NCBI RefSeq assembly: GCF_009834805.1
Contig: NZ_WVHO01000010.1
Span: 124,001-188,000 of the forward strand
Reading direction: 5' to 3'
Source: Saccharibacter sp. 17.LH.SD
GTDB lineage: Bacteria; Pseudomonadota; Alphaproteobacteria; Acetobacterales; Acetobacteraceae
Length of the DNA stretch: 64,000 bases
This document shows, one piece after another, positions 12,129 through 21,808 of this stretch (within the stretch, counting starts at the first letter, position 1; the number at the start of each line of letters is the position of its first letter). Under the pieces are notes generated by a model. It did no database searches and had not been told where the DNA came from. It saw only the letters and a list, made by a program, of their open reading frames with translations. The position numbers were made by a program, and so were the translations under genes.

Positions 12129-15035
12129 ATGCAGCATGGCCAGACTACCTCACAAGCCCATCACGCTTTTGATACGTTTCTGCGCCATGCTGGCTTTGAA
12201 GGGGATGTTGGGCGAACACAAGCAGAACGCCTTATTGCCGCAACAGATAACAGCGTTTACCAGCAAATGCCGGCCTTGGTGGTGTATCCACGCCACCACG
12301 ATGACCTGGTGAAAGTTGTCCAAGCTGCGCAGAAGACGCACCTGCCTATAGCCCCACGTGGTGGAGGTACAGGGACAAACGCTCAGTCCCTCACCAGTGG
12401 TGTCATGGTTGATCTCTCTCGTTATATGGACCGCATTATAAGGTTTGACGCAGAGACTGAAACTGTTCGTGTGCAGCCCGGCGTCATTTTGTCGCGTCTC
12501 AATGCCTTCCTCAAACCTTATGGCGTCTTTTTCCCGCCCATGGTCTCCACAGCTAATCGAGCAACGATTGGCGGGATGATTGCCACAGATGCGTCAGGGA
12601 AGGGATCACGCCTTTACGGAAAAACATCCGATTATATTGAACGAATGGATGTTGTTCTATCAGATGGCACCTCTTTTGAAGCACGTCACTTTAGCGCCAA
12701 TGACGTGCCAAAGACCTTAGAAGGAGAGGGGCTGGCTGCCCGGGCTTGCCGAGAAATTTACCGCGTTGTGAGTGAGCAACAGGCTGAAATTGAGCGCGTT
12801 TTCCCTAAGATGAATCGTGGGCTTACGGGCTATAACCTCAAAAATATTCTCATGCCTGATGGCAGCTTTAACCCAACGCGCCTTTTAGCAGGGTCTGAAG
12901 GGACCCTTGCCCTCACCAGCGAAATTGTTTTACGCGTCAAAAAGCTTCCCCGTTACCGACGTCTTCTTGTCATTCGCTATGATGACTTTGACGCAACCTT
13001 GCGCCATGTGCAACAACTTCTTCCCGCCCATCCGCTCGCGATTGAAGTGCTTGATGACCGTTTGCTTGAAACAGCACGCGATGATGTCTCATGGGCGCAA
13101 TTTAAGGATGTTCTTGATGAACAAACGGACCGTCCCGTTCGTGGTATCAATTTTGTAGAATTCGTCGGAGATGATGACCGCCTACTAGCCCAACATATTG
13201 AAGACGCACAAAGTCTCTCTCGCAACGCGCATATCATTGACTGTCATCCAATCGAAGATGCTTCTCTCATCGCTCAGTTATGGGAGCTCCGAGCAAAGGC
13301 GGTCGGGTTGCTTGGTCGGCCTCGTGAAAACAAACAAGGTGTCCCTTTCATTGAGGATACCGCTGTCCCACCAGAAAATCTTGCTGATTATACAGCCGAA
13401 TTTCGCCACATATTAGATGATTATCACCTTGATTACGGCATGTTCGGCCATGCCGATGTCGGGTGCCTTCACGTCCGGCCGTTTCTCAACATGCTCGACC
13501 CGAACGACCAACACCGTATTCGGGCTATTTCAGATAAAGTGGCCCATCTGACACACCGCTATGGTGGGCTTTTATGGGGAGAACACGGGCGCGGGGTGAG
13601 GGGAGAATTTTCTCCGCTTTTCTTTGGTCCAACTCTTTTTGCCGAACTCTGCCACATTAAAAAAGCTTTTGATCCGAAGGACCTTTTTAATCGCGGGAAA
13701 CTTGTTCCTGTAGAAGATCATTCCGTTATAAAAATAGATGAACTTCCTTTCCGTGGTTCGTTCGATAAGCAAATTTCTGCACAGAACAAAGAACATTATG
13801 AAAAAGCCATTCTCTGCAATGGCAATGGCGCCTGTTTTAATCAAGAACCCACCACAACAATGTGCCCGTCTTATAAGGCCACGAAAGACCGTCTCCAATC
13901 ACCCAAAGGGCGGGCTGCTCTTTTACGTGAGTGGCTGCGCCTTTCATCTTTGCCCGACGCACAAACATCACCCGAGAAAAAACAGCTCGGCAAAGCCCTT
14001 AAAAAAACGTTTGATAGCTGCCTCGCTTGTAAAGCGTGTGCCTCTCAATGCCCAATACGTGTCGATATTCCGTCATTACGGTCTCATTTTTTACATGATT
14101 ATTACCATGCTCGTCTGCGCCCATTGCGCGACTATCTCGTTGCCTCTCTGGAGCCCTTACTAAAAATCGGGCGTCTCACCCCAGGGCTTACCAATTTTTT
14201 GATGCATAACCCACTCTCACGCCGTGTTCTCACTGGGGTAGGGCTGGTTGATCTCCCCACGTTACGCCCCACACATTTTCCAACATCTCAACACGTCACA
14301 TCGTCATGGCTCTCTCAACCGTCCGAGAAAAAAATTGTCCTCCTTCAAGATAGCTTCACGGGGAGCTTTGATGGAGGCGTTCTTCATGATGCCTATGCAC
14401 TGTTTGCAAAACTTGGCTATGACATCCGCGTGACGCCTATATTGGATAATGGTAAAGCCCAGCATGTTTTAGGCTTTCGCAGGCTTTTTGCCTCAACGGC
14501 ACGGCATATTCTTTCCGCGTTACAGCCAATAGCCTCTCGTGGAATTCCGATTATCACGTTAGATGCGGCAACGGGCTTGATGTTCCGCCATGAATATCGT
14601 GAGATTGACCCCACGCTTTCGTGGAACGTCCTCGCCCCTGAAGAGTTTCTTCATGCAGAAATTCAGGAAGAGAAGGTCCATTTTTCACCATCCTCTACAC
14701 AAATCGCATCACTCGACTTCCTACCACACTGTACCGCTAAAGCCCTCACACCGGAAACCACAACTCATTGGACACACGTGATGACACATTTCGGGATCGC
14801 TCTGACGAGTAAAGCAACAGGCTGTTGCGGTATGGCCGGTCTTTTCGGCCATGAGCGCAATAATGCCCCTCTCTCTAAGAAAATTTTTCAAGACAATTGG
14901 GAAAATTTTGTCACCAAAACAGTGACAGCTGGCGGCTTCTCGTGCCGGTGCCAAACAAAGCGCTTTACTGGGCAGACATTATTGCACCCCATTCAAGCCC
15001 TTTATCAACATATCCAAAAATCACCCCCAACATAA
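12129..15035 (+). CDS. FAD-linked oxidase / Fe-S protein, YdiJ-type D-2-hydroxyacid dehydrogenase
   Basis: A single-chain fusion of a lactate-dehydrogenase-like flavoprotein and an Fe-S module. The FAD-binding PCMH domain is at about 45-270 (APRGGGTGTNAQ at 77-88), followed by the FAD-oxidase C-terminal domain to about 530 (FGHADVGCLHVRPFLNM). Fe-S ligands are C563, C569 and a CPSY motif, then C631-x2-C634-x2-C637-x3-C641-P. A C-terminal CCG-type segment (TGCCGMAGLFGHE) is near residue 900. At 968 aa it resembles E. coli YdiJ (about 1018 aa), which oxidises D-2-hydroxyglutarate. The substrate here is not shown by the sequence. It lies 22 nt after glmS but is functionally unrelated. Confidence 0.85.
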   Translation: MQHGQTTSQAHHAFDTFLRHAGFEGDVGRTQAERLIAATDNSVYQQMPALVVYPRHHDDLVKVVQAAQKTHLPIAPRGGGTGTNAQSLTSGVMVDLSRYMDRIIRFDAETETVRVQPGVILSRLNAFLKPYGVFFPPMVSTANRATIGGMIATDASGKGSRLYGKTSDYIERMDVVLSDGTSFEARHFSANDVPKTLEGEGLAARACREIYRVVSEQQAEIERVFPKMNRGLTGYNLKNILMPDGSFNPTRLLAGSEGTLALTSEIVLRVKKLPRYRRLLVIRYDDFDATLRHVQQLLPAHPLAIEVLDDRLLETARDDVSWAQFKDVLDEQTDRPVRGINFVEFVGDDDRLLAQHIEDAQSLSRNAHIIDCHPIEDASLIAQLWELRAKAVGLLGRPRENKQGVPFIEDTAVPPENLADYTAEFRHILDDYHLDYGMFGHADVGCLHVRPFLNMLDPNDQHRIRAISDKVAHLTHRYGGLLWGEHGRGVRGEFSPLFFGPTLFAELCHIKKAFDPKDLFNRGKLVPVEDHSVIKIDELPFRGSFDKQISAQNKEHYEKAILCNGNGACFNQEPTTTMCPSYKATKDRLQSPKGRAALLREWLRLSSLPDAQTSPEKKQLGKALKKTFDSCLACKACASQCPIRVDIPSLRSHFLHDYYHARLRPLRDYLVASLEPLLKIGRLTPGLTNFLMHNPLSRRVLTGVGLVDLPTLRPTHFPTSQHVTSSWLSQPSEKKIVLLQDSFTGSFDGGVLHDAYALFAKLGYDIRVTPILDNGKAQHVLGFRRLFASTARHILSALQPIASRGIPIITLDAATGLMFRHEYREIDPTLSWNVLAPEEFLHAEIQEEKVHFSPSSTQIASLDFLPHCTAKALTPETTTHWTHVMTHFGIALTSKATGCCGMAGLFGHERNNAPLSKKIFQDNWENFVTKTVTAGGFSCRCQTKRFTGQTLLHPIQALYQHIQKSPPT

Positions 15036-15160
15036 GGACACATCATCGAGGCTGGAAAATACCTATATGAGTAATTAGAATATTTTTGTTAGCCATCTGA
15101 TATAATTAGACTTACAATACGGCAAGCGGCATGAGATTGATAAGAATCTGAGGGGACATA

Positions 15161-17743
15161 ATGGAAACAGGGCTTGCAGCTATTCTTCTAACGCTGATGT
15201 TCCTGCTTCTTTTGGTTAGTCTCATTCAGCCACTTGCCAAAAAGCTTAAGCTTCCTGACACCGTTCTCATTGCTCTCGTTGGTATTGGTCTAGGTGGAGC
15301 CGCGGCCATCATTACCAATTCGCTGGGGCTAGATCTATTAGAAGGCCCTGCGGAAACCCTCACATCATTTCCTATCAATAGCGAAGGGTTTTTGCTCATT
15401 TTCTTGCCTATCTTGGTTTTCCAAGGAGCAATGAATATCAATGTACGCAGCTTAGCCCATGAGATCGCTACAGTTTTACTCTTGGCCGTTGTGGCTGTCA
15501 TTGCGTCTACGGCCACCATTGGGTTGGCTCTTTTCCCCTTTGCGCAACAAAGCCTCGCTGTCTGTCTTTTGTTGGGAGCGATTGTTGCAACGACGGATCC
15601 TTCTGCTGTTTCGGGTATTTTCCGCGAAATTGGCGCTGCCGCACGCTTAACGCGTTTGGTTGAAGGGGAGGCACTCTTTAACGATGCAGCGGCCATTGCG
15701 ATTTTTAGTATTCTCGCCGCCGCTATCACCGCCCATCACCCTGTCAGCCCACAAGAAGCCATCATAAACTTCCTTACGGAATTTGCAGGCGCTGTCGTCG
15801 TCGGGGTAACCGTTGCTCGCCTGACCCTGTTACTCATTTCAACGATGAGTGGCTTCCCGGCTGCAGAAATAACATTAACCCTTGTTCTGCCTTACGCCGT
15901 TTATATTCTATGTGAAGATGTTCTCGGGTTTTCAGGCGTCGTCGCCACAGCGACAGCAGGGCTTACCGTCTCTGCTTATGGGCCTTCTACATTCCGCCCT
16001 CAAGTTTGGCGCTTTCTGCATGAGTTATGGGAGCAGCTTGTTTTTTGGGCTGGCTCTCTCGTCTTTATCCTCGCTTCGATGCTGGTCCCTCGCATGATGT
16101 TTGGCATGACACGCTGGGACTGTGTTTTAATTTTAATCGCCAGTGTTGCAGGGTTAGTCGCGCGATCAGCCATTATTTTCGGCCTTTTGCCTATTCTCAG
16201 TATCACCCGTTTATCTCCCCCAGTGCCGACCCGTTTCAAAGCGACCATGGCATGGGGTGGACTGCGCGGAGCTATTACGCTTGCTTTGGCTTTAGCGGTT
16301 AATGAAAACCCGTATATTAATGAATCGATTACCCATTTTATCGGGATTGTCGCTACAGGGTTTGTGCTTATTACATTGCTCGTCAATGGCACAACCTTAC
16401 GCTCTTTAGTGCTTTTCTTGCGTCTTAATCGTCTATCTCCCATTGACGAAGCCATACGTCACCAAATTATCGGGATTGGGTTAGGGCACGTTGCTAAACG
16501 TGTTGAACAAGTTTCCGATGAGCTCGGCTTTAACAAACGTACGCGTTATGGTGTCATCAGTCGCATTGAACGACGTGCCGAAAAAGAAAAAGAAGCTAAT
16601 AATTTTGAAGCCGCCTTAACAGATCGAGACCGTGTTCAAATGGCGCTTATTACCATCGCCAACCAGGAACGCTCACTGCTGCTTGATCTCTTCCGTGTGC
16701 AGGGAATGTCAAGCCGACGTGTGATGGAAATCCTCCTCCGCACCGCTGAAGCCTTGGTCGATAGTGTGCAGAGAGAAGGGCGATACGGCTACGTGCGCGT
16801 CAGGAGAAAACGCCTCCAGCCGACCTATCGTTTCCAGATTGCTCAATTTTTACATCGCCATTTCCGGGTCGATCGGCCTCTCATGTTTTGCATGATGGAG
16901 CGTTTTGAAATGCTCATCATCGCCCACCTTGTTTCGACATCTCTAATGCGCTTCGTACGGGAGCGTATGGAACCGACATTAGGAGCACGCATTACCGAAA
17001 TCGTGGCTGAAGTTCTCGGTCGACAACGTAAATTACTTGATGATGCTCTCGAAGCATTACGCCTTCATTATTCTGGTTATTCTGAAGCGTTAGAAAGCCG
17101 TATTCTGCGCCAAATTGCTCTTCGGATGGAAGACGAAGAATATACAACGCTTGCAAAAGAAAATCTCATTTCTCAAGAGCTTCATCGTGAGCTCAACTCT
17201 ACCATTGATCGGCATCGCACACGTTTGGAATCTCCCTTACGCTTTAATTTGCGCAGTGGCATTGAGCAGAGACTCAGAGCATTCCCGGCTTTCAACGGCG
17301 TTCCCGATGCCGCTTTGCATGACTTAGCGGGAAAGGTTTCTATGTGTTTCCTATCCCCAGGGGAAACGCTGATTAAAGCCAATCGGAAAATTCGCACGAT
17401 TTATGCGCAAGTTGCGGGTTTGGTTGAATATCGTTATGAGGATCAAGATATTCAGCTTGGGGCAGGGGATCTTGTCGGAACCATGAGCCTACTCCAAGGC
17501 AATCATGCCCTTGCGACTGTTCATTCTCTCCAATTCTCACATATGCTGGCCATTCCTCGTGATGAATTTGAAAAGCTTATCAAGAAATATCCCATCGTCC
17601 GGCGGCAGGTAATCCAACGCCATCAACAACGGCGGCATGGCTTGCTCGAACCTAGCGTGGTGATTACCAGAACCGGGCATTCCATTCTTCCTGCCCATGA
17701 TGCCGGCTTCATTGTTTCATCTTTATCAGATGATCGTTTTTGA
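15161..17743 (+). CDS. CPA1-family Na+/H+ antiporter with C-terminal cyclic-nucleotide-binding-like domain
   Basis: About twelve hydrophobic segments occupy residues 1-420. They include the CPA1 hallmarks ATTDPSAVSGIF and EGEALFNDAAAI (the ND ion-binding pair) and the MAWGGLRGAITLALALA segment. The basic, helical cytoplasmic tail (about 430-690) ends in a beta-roll domain at about 700-820 (VSMCFLSPGETLIKAN ... LGAGDLVGTMSLLQG) with the fold pattern of CNMP-binding domains. The canonical PBC arginine-containing motif is not evident, so ligand binding is doubtful. The role inferred is Na+(K+)/H+ exchange for pH or salt homeostasis. It is preceded by a 125-nt AT-rich gap and is convergent with the next gene. 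Confidence 0.85.
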   Translation: METGLAAILLTLMFLLLLVSLIQPLAKKLKLPDTVLIALVGIGLGGAAAIITNSLGLDLLEGPAETLTSFPINSEGFLLIFLPILVFQGAMNINVRSLAHEIATVLLLAVVAVIASTATIGLALFPFAQQSLAVCLLLGAIVATTDPSAVSGIFREIGAAARLTRLVEGEALFNDAAAIAIFSILAAAITAHHPVSPQEAIINFLTEFAGAVVVGVTVARLTLLLISTMSGFPAAEITLTLVLPYAVYILCEDVLGFSGVVATATAGLTVSAYGPSTFRPQVWRFLHELWEQLVFWAGSLVFILASMLVPRMMFGMTRWDCVLILIASVAGLVARSAIIFGLLPILSITRLSPPVPTRFKATMAWGGLRGAITLALALAVNENPYINESITHFIGIVATGFVLITLLVNGTTLRSLVLFLRLNRLSPIDEAIRHQIIGIGLGHVAKRVEQVSDELGFNKRTRYGVISRIERRAEKEKEANNFEAALTDRDRVQMALITIANQERSLLLDLFRVQGMSSRRVMEILLRTAEALVDSVQREGRYGYVRVRRKRLQPTYRFQIAQFLHRHFRVDRPLMFCMMERFEMLIIAHLVSTSLMRFVRERMEPTLGARITEIVAEVLGRQRKLLDDALEALRLHYSGYSEALESRILRQIALRMEDEEYTTLAKENLISQELHRELNSTIDRHRTRLESPLRFNLRSGIEQRLRAFPAFNGVPDAALHDLAGKVSMCFLSPGETLIKANRKIRTIYAQVAGLVEYRYEDQDIQLGAGDLVGTMSLLQGNHALATVHSLQFSHMLAIPRDEFEKLIKKYPIVRRQVIQRHQQRRHGLLEPSVVITRTGHSILPAHDAGFIVSSLSDDRF

Positions 17744-17769
17744 AACCGGCTTTTGACAAGGGAGGCCTC

Positions 17770-19239
17770 TTACGCTTTTTCTTCAGTAGAGGTTAGGAGA
17801 GGGCGGAAGAGCAGGGTGCAGAAGATCATTATAATGGTCGCTACCGCGGCACAGCCCGCATGGATCAACCAGAATGCGATGTCAGAAATCTGATAGAATA
17901 ATGTCGCAAGTTTCCCGACCATAATATTCGCGAAAAAGACTTGTGTCATATAAACAGCAAGCATGATGGTGGTTACACTTGCCGGTGCAACACGCGTAAA
18001 GAGCGCCATCCCAATTGGAAAAATCATCGCAAAAGCAATGTCATTAATCGTATGAAAAGCAAGCCCCCACCAAACACTCACATGATGCAGCCCAGGAGAG
18101 ACCCAACTTCCAGCCGCTAAAAAGAGCGGCCCTAAGATACTTAGGGTGCCACCAATGATGATTTTATCAACCTCATAAACCGTCTTCTGAAATTTCTTCT
18201 CGTACCATTGCCAAAACCACAGAACGAGAACGGCCGTTACCGCACTGACAAAACTATCTAAGGCAATTAAATCACTGACAGGGAAGGTAAATCCACCAAA
18301 GGAGAGATCGTAATGCTGCTCACCCCAAAGGAGATATCCATCACTAATATCCTGATTAGGAATAGACCCCACTGCAAAGACAAGCACCAATCCGACGAGC
18401 AAAATGATTTTTTTCCAGTCTTTTTTGCTCAAGACAACCTTTGGAGTATCTGTTTTTTTATGGATGAGCTGATCTTTAGGGAGCGTATGACGCCAAAAAA
18501 CATACCCTAAAAATCCAAAAACAGCCCCAGCGGCAGGGACAACAAACCCCAACCACCAAATATGTTTTTGTGCCGCAGCCCCACATAAAAGCGGAGAAAT
18601 TGATGCGGCAACTTGAATCCCCAGCGTATAGAAAAGATACGCATCAGAACGCCTACGATCATCCAACGAATATAGGCCGCTTACTTGAACTTTAATACTG
18701 CCACAGCAGCCGACGCCTATCAAACTCAGCACGATACCGAGAACAAATAAAGGTCCAAATCCGATGAGACCAAAGCCAATTCCGGCCAAAATGATACCCA
18801 TCAGAACAGTAGGGGTTTTTCCCAAAACGCGGTCAGCTAAAATACCCCCAAAAATAGGTGTCGCGAAGAGGAGGGCTTCATAAAGCCCCGTTAAACCACC
18901 CGCAACAGCCTTAAGGTCCACAGGGGCATAAAGCCATTGCACACCCTTTAAAACCGCAGAAAATCCCCAAATACGCGCTACATGTTCTGGTGTAAGCAAA
19001 AAATCTTGCAGATACAGGACAAGAATGGACAAAACACCATATTGCGCGAAAGCAATCCATCCTTCCGTCATACACAATACCCAAAGGCCTTTGGGATGCC
19101 CATAAAGTTCGTGATCCACAGTACGCTTTAAGCGCTCAATCGTGTCTACATGGGTGTGCGTCACAAAAACGAAACCTTGCTTAGAAGAGAACAAATTTTT
19201 GGAAGCCTTATTGTTGGCCGGAACTATCGGCTTATGCAA
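17770..19239 (-). CDS. POT/PTR2-family (proton-dependent oligopeptide) transporter-like protein
   Basis: Multi-spanning MFS protein of 489 aa with the POT layout: YGHPKGLWVL before helix 1, FGGILADRVLGKTPTVLMG at the cytoplasmic loop between helices 2 and 3, and a PTR2 signature-like LFYTLGIQVAASISPLL. The proton-coupling motif of helix 1, normally ExxERFxYYG, reads E59-G-W-I62-A63-F-A-Q-Y-G: the second Glu and the Arg are replaced by Ile and Ala. Peptide uptake by the standard mechanism is therefore uncertain. The annotated start is TTG at 19239; a GTG at 19164, preceded by AAGG, gives a shorter N-terminus (464 aa) and may be the real one. The 189-nt AT-rich region 19240-19428 must hold its promoter. 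Confidence 0.8.
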   Translation of the reverse strand: MHKPIVPANNKASKNLFSSKQGFVFVTHTHVDTIERLKRTVDHELYGHPKGLWVLCMTEGWIAFAQYGVLSILVLYLQDFLLTPEHVARIWGFSAVLKGVQWLYAPVDLKAVAGGLTGLYEALLFATPIFGGILADRVLGKTPTVLMGIILAGIGFGLIGFGPLFVLGIVLSLIGVGCCGSIKVQVSGLYSLDDRRRSDAYLFYTLGIQVAASISPLLCGAAAQKHIWWLGFVVPAAGAVFGFLGYVFWRHTLPKDQLIHKKTDTPKVVLSKKDWKKIILLVGLVLVFAVGSIPNQDISDGYLLWGEQHYDLSFGGFTFPVSDLIALDSFVSAVTAVLVLWFWQWYEKKFQKTVYEVDKIIIGGTLSILGPLFLAAGSWVSPGLHHVSVWWGLAFHTINDIAFAMIFPIGMALFTRVAPASVTTIMLAVYMTQVFFANIMVGKLATLFYQISDIAFWLIHAGCAAVATIIMIFCTLLFRPLLTSTEEKA

Positions 19240-19428
19240 TATTATAATATTTTATTTTCGAAACAAAAATCCTCAAAATCTATATCAGGAACAAAGCCAG
19301 AATATAATTGTGAGAGGCTGGATAAAAACAGGGGAAGTATTTTTAGGCCCTTGATCTAGCTATATATGAAAGTCGTATAATATATATTATGCCAACTCAT
19401 ACATATAAACGTCACCAAACAACATCGA

Positions 19429-20220
19429 TCAATACCAATGAAAATGATTCAACGGGCCACGCTCTTGAACCAGATTAAGCTGGCCCGCTGTCTGTAAAGC
19501 TCGATACACGAAATGTCGCGCACGTTCCACAGCTTCTGGAACATCATGATGAATCATATAAAATGCCAGCGCTGATGATAACGTGCATCCTGTTCCACGA
19601 CCATGAAACGTTAAAAGCCGTTCTTGCTGATACCATCGCACATAATCTGGCCCGACAAGCACATCAGGACTGCAAGATTCATCAGGAAAATGTCCTCCTT
19701 TAAGCAACACCCAGGACACTTTTTTCTGTAAAGCCCGCGCTTGATGCTCCATAGCGTCCAAGGTTCGTGCTTCCTCTTGGCCAAGTAAGGTCGCCGCTTC
19801 TGCAAGATTTGGCGTTATCATCGTCACATTGGGCAAAAGATCCGACAACATCACAGATAAAGAGGCAACCTTCAAAAGATCCTGCCCTGCACTCGCCTTC
19901 ATCACAGGATCCAAAACGACAGGAAGAGCCTTAACAGAAGCACAATAGGTTGCCACTGTTTCAATAATACGTGCATCACCCAACATGCCAATTTTTATGG
20001 CATGAACCGACATCTCTTCAACAATAGCCTGAAGCTGCTCCTGCACCATTTCAGGCGTCATTAAAGCTGTATTCAGCACATGAGATGAATTTTGCGCAAC
20101 TACGGCCGTAATCACACTGAGACCATATCCGCCTAGTGCTGCGATGGTCTTTAAGTCCGCCTGAATTCCCGCCCCACCTGTCGGGTCTGTCCCGGCAATA
20201 CTCAACACACAGTATGTCAT
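19429..20220 (-). CDS. thiD: Hydroxymethylpyrimidine (phosphate) kinase
   Basis: Phosphorylates HMP and HMP-P to HMP-PP, the pyrimidine half of thiamin. It is a ribokinase-fold enzyme: LSIAGTDPTGGAGIQAD at the N-terminus, KIGMLG near 85, DPVMKASAG near 118, and the C-terminal anion hole GRGTGCTLSSALA near 226 with the catalytic Cys/Asp region. The start is set at the ATG at 20220, which overlaps the thiF stop as ATGA; the frame extends a further 33 codons upstream without homology. The 263-aa length is normal. It is the last gene of the thi operon. Confidence 0.93.
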   Translation of the reverse strand: MTYCVLSIAGTDPTGGAGIQADLKTIAALGGYGLSVITAVVAQNSSHVLNTALMTPEMVQEQLQAIVEEMSVHAIKIGMLGDARIIETVATYCASVKALPVVLDPVMKASAGQDLLKVASLSVMLSDLLPNVTMITPNLAEAATLLGQEEARTLDAMEHQARALQKKVSWVLLKGGHFPDESCSPDVLVGPDYVRWYQQERLLTFHGRGTGCTLSSALAFYMIHHDVPEAVERARHFVYRALQTAGQLNLVQERGPLNHFHWY

Positions 20221-21203
20221 AAAGGCTGCTTTGCCACGGCCATAAGAGCGATATTCGTATAACCTTTCCCAGCCAAAAAAGATGCCGCTTTTGAGGCCCG
20301 TACGCCAGTTTGACAGCAAATCACAAGCCGTCGATCTTGCGGTAAATCATCATATGATTTTTCAAACTCTGGTAACGGTTTTTGGTAAAGTTTTGCTCTT
20401 TCTAAAGTCGGCTTTTCATCAAGCAACCGCACATCGACCACGACATCATCATCCCGAAGTTCTGACCATGCCAGAAAAGGCCAAAAATGAGATGGTTCTT
20501 CCGCATCACGGAAGGAAAAATGACGCATTTGCATCACACGTGCATCCCAGCGACGCAACTCCCCCACAGGCGACGGTGTTATGTCTAAAAGAAGCGATAA
20601 GCAGAATTGCGCCATCACACTGCCAATGACCGCAACAACAGGCCCGACAATACCCGCCTGCCCGCAATTTTTCTGAGAATTCTCTGGAATTTTTGGAAAA
20701 ACTGCACGATAACTCGGCCCATTCCCGCAAAAAGCCCCGACATATCCTTCCCAGCCTAGGGAAGATCCACTGACCAAAACACATTGCACTCTTTGGCAGG
20801 CATCACTGAGCACATAGGTTGTCGCAAAATTATCCGCGGCGTCAATGACAACATCACTTTTCTGGATAAGAGCACGAACCGTATCCGGCTGTGCCGCCAT
20901 CACATGAGACGTGAACTGACAGTCAGGATTTAACGCACGCAAACGTTGGCACGCAATATCTGCCTTTGATTGACCAAGATCCTCCATATGATACAGGGGC
21001 TGACGATGGAGATTTTTAAGCTCAATAACATCATCATCCATCACATGGATATGGCCTATCCCTGCCCCAGCCAGCCACGGTAATAAAGCGCATCCCAGCC
21101 CCCCAGCTCCAACAACGAAAACCGTCGCTTGGGCCAGTTTTTGTTGACCGCTCTCCCCAATTTCGAGCAAAAGCTTCTGCGTTTGGTACCGGTCTGCCCT
21201 CAT
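20217..21203 (-). CDS. thiF: ThiF/MoeB-family sulfur-carrier adenylyltransferase with C-terminal rhodanese domain
   Basis: Adenylates the C-terminal Gly of ThiS so it can be thiocarboxylated. The E1-like domain (about 1-240) has VVGAGGLGC as nucleotide-binding loop near residues 28-36, DDDVIELKNLHRQPLY, and DAADNF. A rhodanese domain follows (about 250-328) with the active-site loop ICCQTGVRAS, whose Cys can carry persulfide. The fusion supplies both activation and sulfur transfer in one chain, as in eukaryotic Uba4/MOCS3. The start at 21203 (MRADRYQTQ) overlaps the thiE stop by 4 nt; a start at 21230 is less likely. It probably serves ThiS, given the operon. Confidence 0.88.
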   Translation of the reverse strand: MRADRYQTQKLLLEIGESGQQKLAQATVFVVGAGGLGCALLPWLAGAGIGHIHVMDDDVIELKNLHRQPLYHMEDLGQSKADIACQRLRALNPDCQFTSHVMAAQPDTVRALIQKSDVVIDAADNFATTYVLSDACQRVQCVLVSGSSLGWEGYVGAFCGNGPSYRAVFPKIPENSQKNCGQAGIVGPVVAVIGSVMAQFCLSLLLDITPSPVGELRRWDARVMQMRHFSFRDAEEPSHFWPFLAWSELRDDDVVVDVRLLDEKPTLERAKLYQKPLPEFEKSYDDLPQDRRLVICCQTGVRASKAASFLAGKGYTNIALMAVAKQPL

Positions 21204-21808
21204 GAAACCTCTCCCAAAGCCTGTTGCCATTTCCGGGTCTGCCCTTCGAGATCAGAATGCCGAAAAATATCGCTCACAACCGCAACAGAATGAGCCCCCG
21301 CCTCTAAACAAGAACGGCACCGCGCTAAAGTGACCCCACCAATGGCCACTAATGGCAACGGGTCAATGAGTGTCGCCCATTCACGCACACGCTCCAGCCC
21401 TTGGGGCTTCCAAGGCATGACTTTTAAGGTCGTTTCCCAAATGGGCCCTAAAGCGACATAATCAGGTTTTACAGCCAGCGCTTTATTCAGCTCCTCATGA
21501 GAATGTGTGCTCACACCCAATTTAAGGCCACCACGACGGATACGCGTTAGGTCAGCTGTCTCCAGGTCCTCTTGTCCTAAATGGATGTAAGAAGCACCTT
21601 GCTCAAGTGCTACTTCCCAATGATCATTCACCACAAGCTGCGCATGATAATGTCGGCAACTTGCCAAAGCGCGCGACACTTCCTCTACAATGTGTGCGCG
21701 ATCAGTCGACTTGAACCGAAGCTGAATAAATCGCGCCCCTAATGCCGCAACACGCTCCACCTCTTCAGCCGTGCCTGCAATGGGGTAAAACCGCCCTATT
21801 CCCGTCAT
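21200..21808 (-). CDS. thiE: Thiamine-phosphate synthase
   Basis: Joins HMP-PP and the thiazole phosphate to form thiamin phosphate in the cytoplasm. It is a TIM-barrel of 202 aa with the family motifs: IQLRFK near 30, [25 protein letters not shown] near 58-82 (the diphosphate and Mg site), LGVSTHS near 97, [13 protein letters not shown] near 115-128, and VAIGGV near 155. The length is at the short end but complete. It overlaps thiG upstream and thiF downstream, both as ATGA. Confidence 0.93.
   Translation of the reverse strand: MTGIGRFYPIAGTAEEVERVAALGARFIQLRFKSTDRAHIVEEVSRALASCRHYHAQLVVNDHWEVALEQGASYIHLGQEDLETADLTRIRRGGLKLGVSTHSHEELNKALAVKPDYVALGPIWETTLKVMPWKPQGLERVREWATLIDPLPLVAIGGVTLARCRSCLEAGAHSVAVVSDIFRHSDLEGQTRKWQQALGEVS

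Noticed and set aside
13738-14163. Apparent second gene in another frame within the YdiJ-like coding region
   Set aside because: The main frame keeps the Fe-S cysteine motifs through this stretch. The alternative is low-complexity and has no ribosome-binding site.
19240-19428. AT-rich intergenic stretch as an integration or origin site
   Set aside because: It has no direct repeats, integrase or box motifs. It is most simply the promoter region of the POT-family gene.
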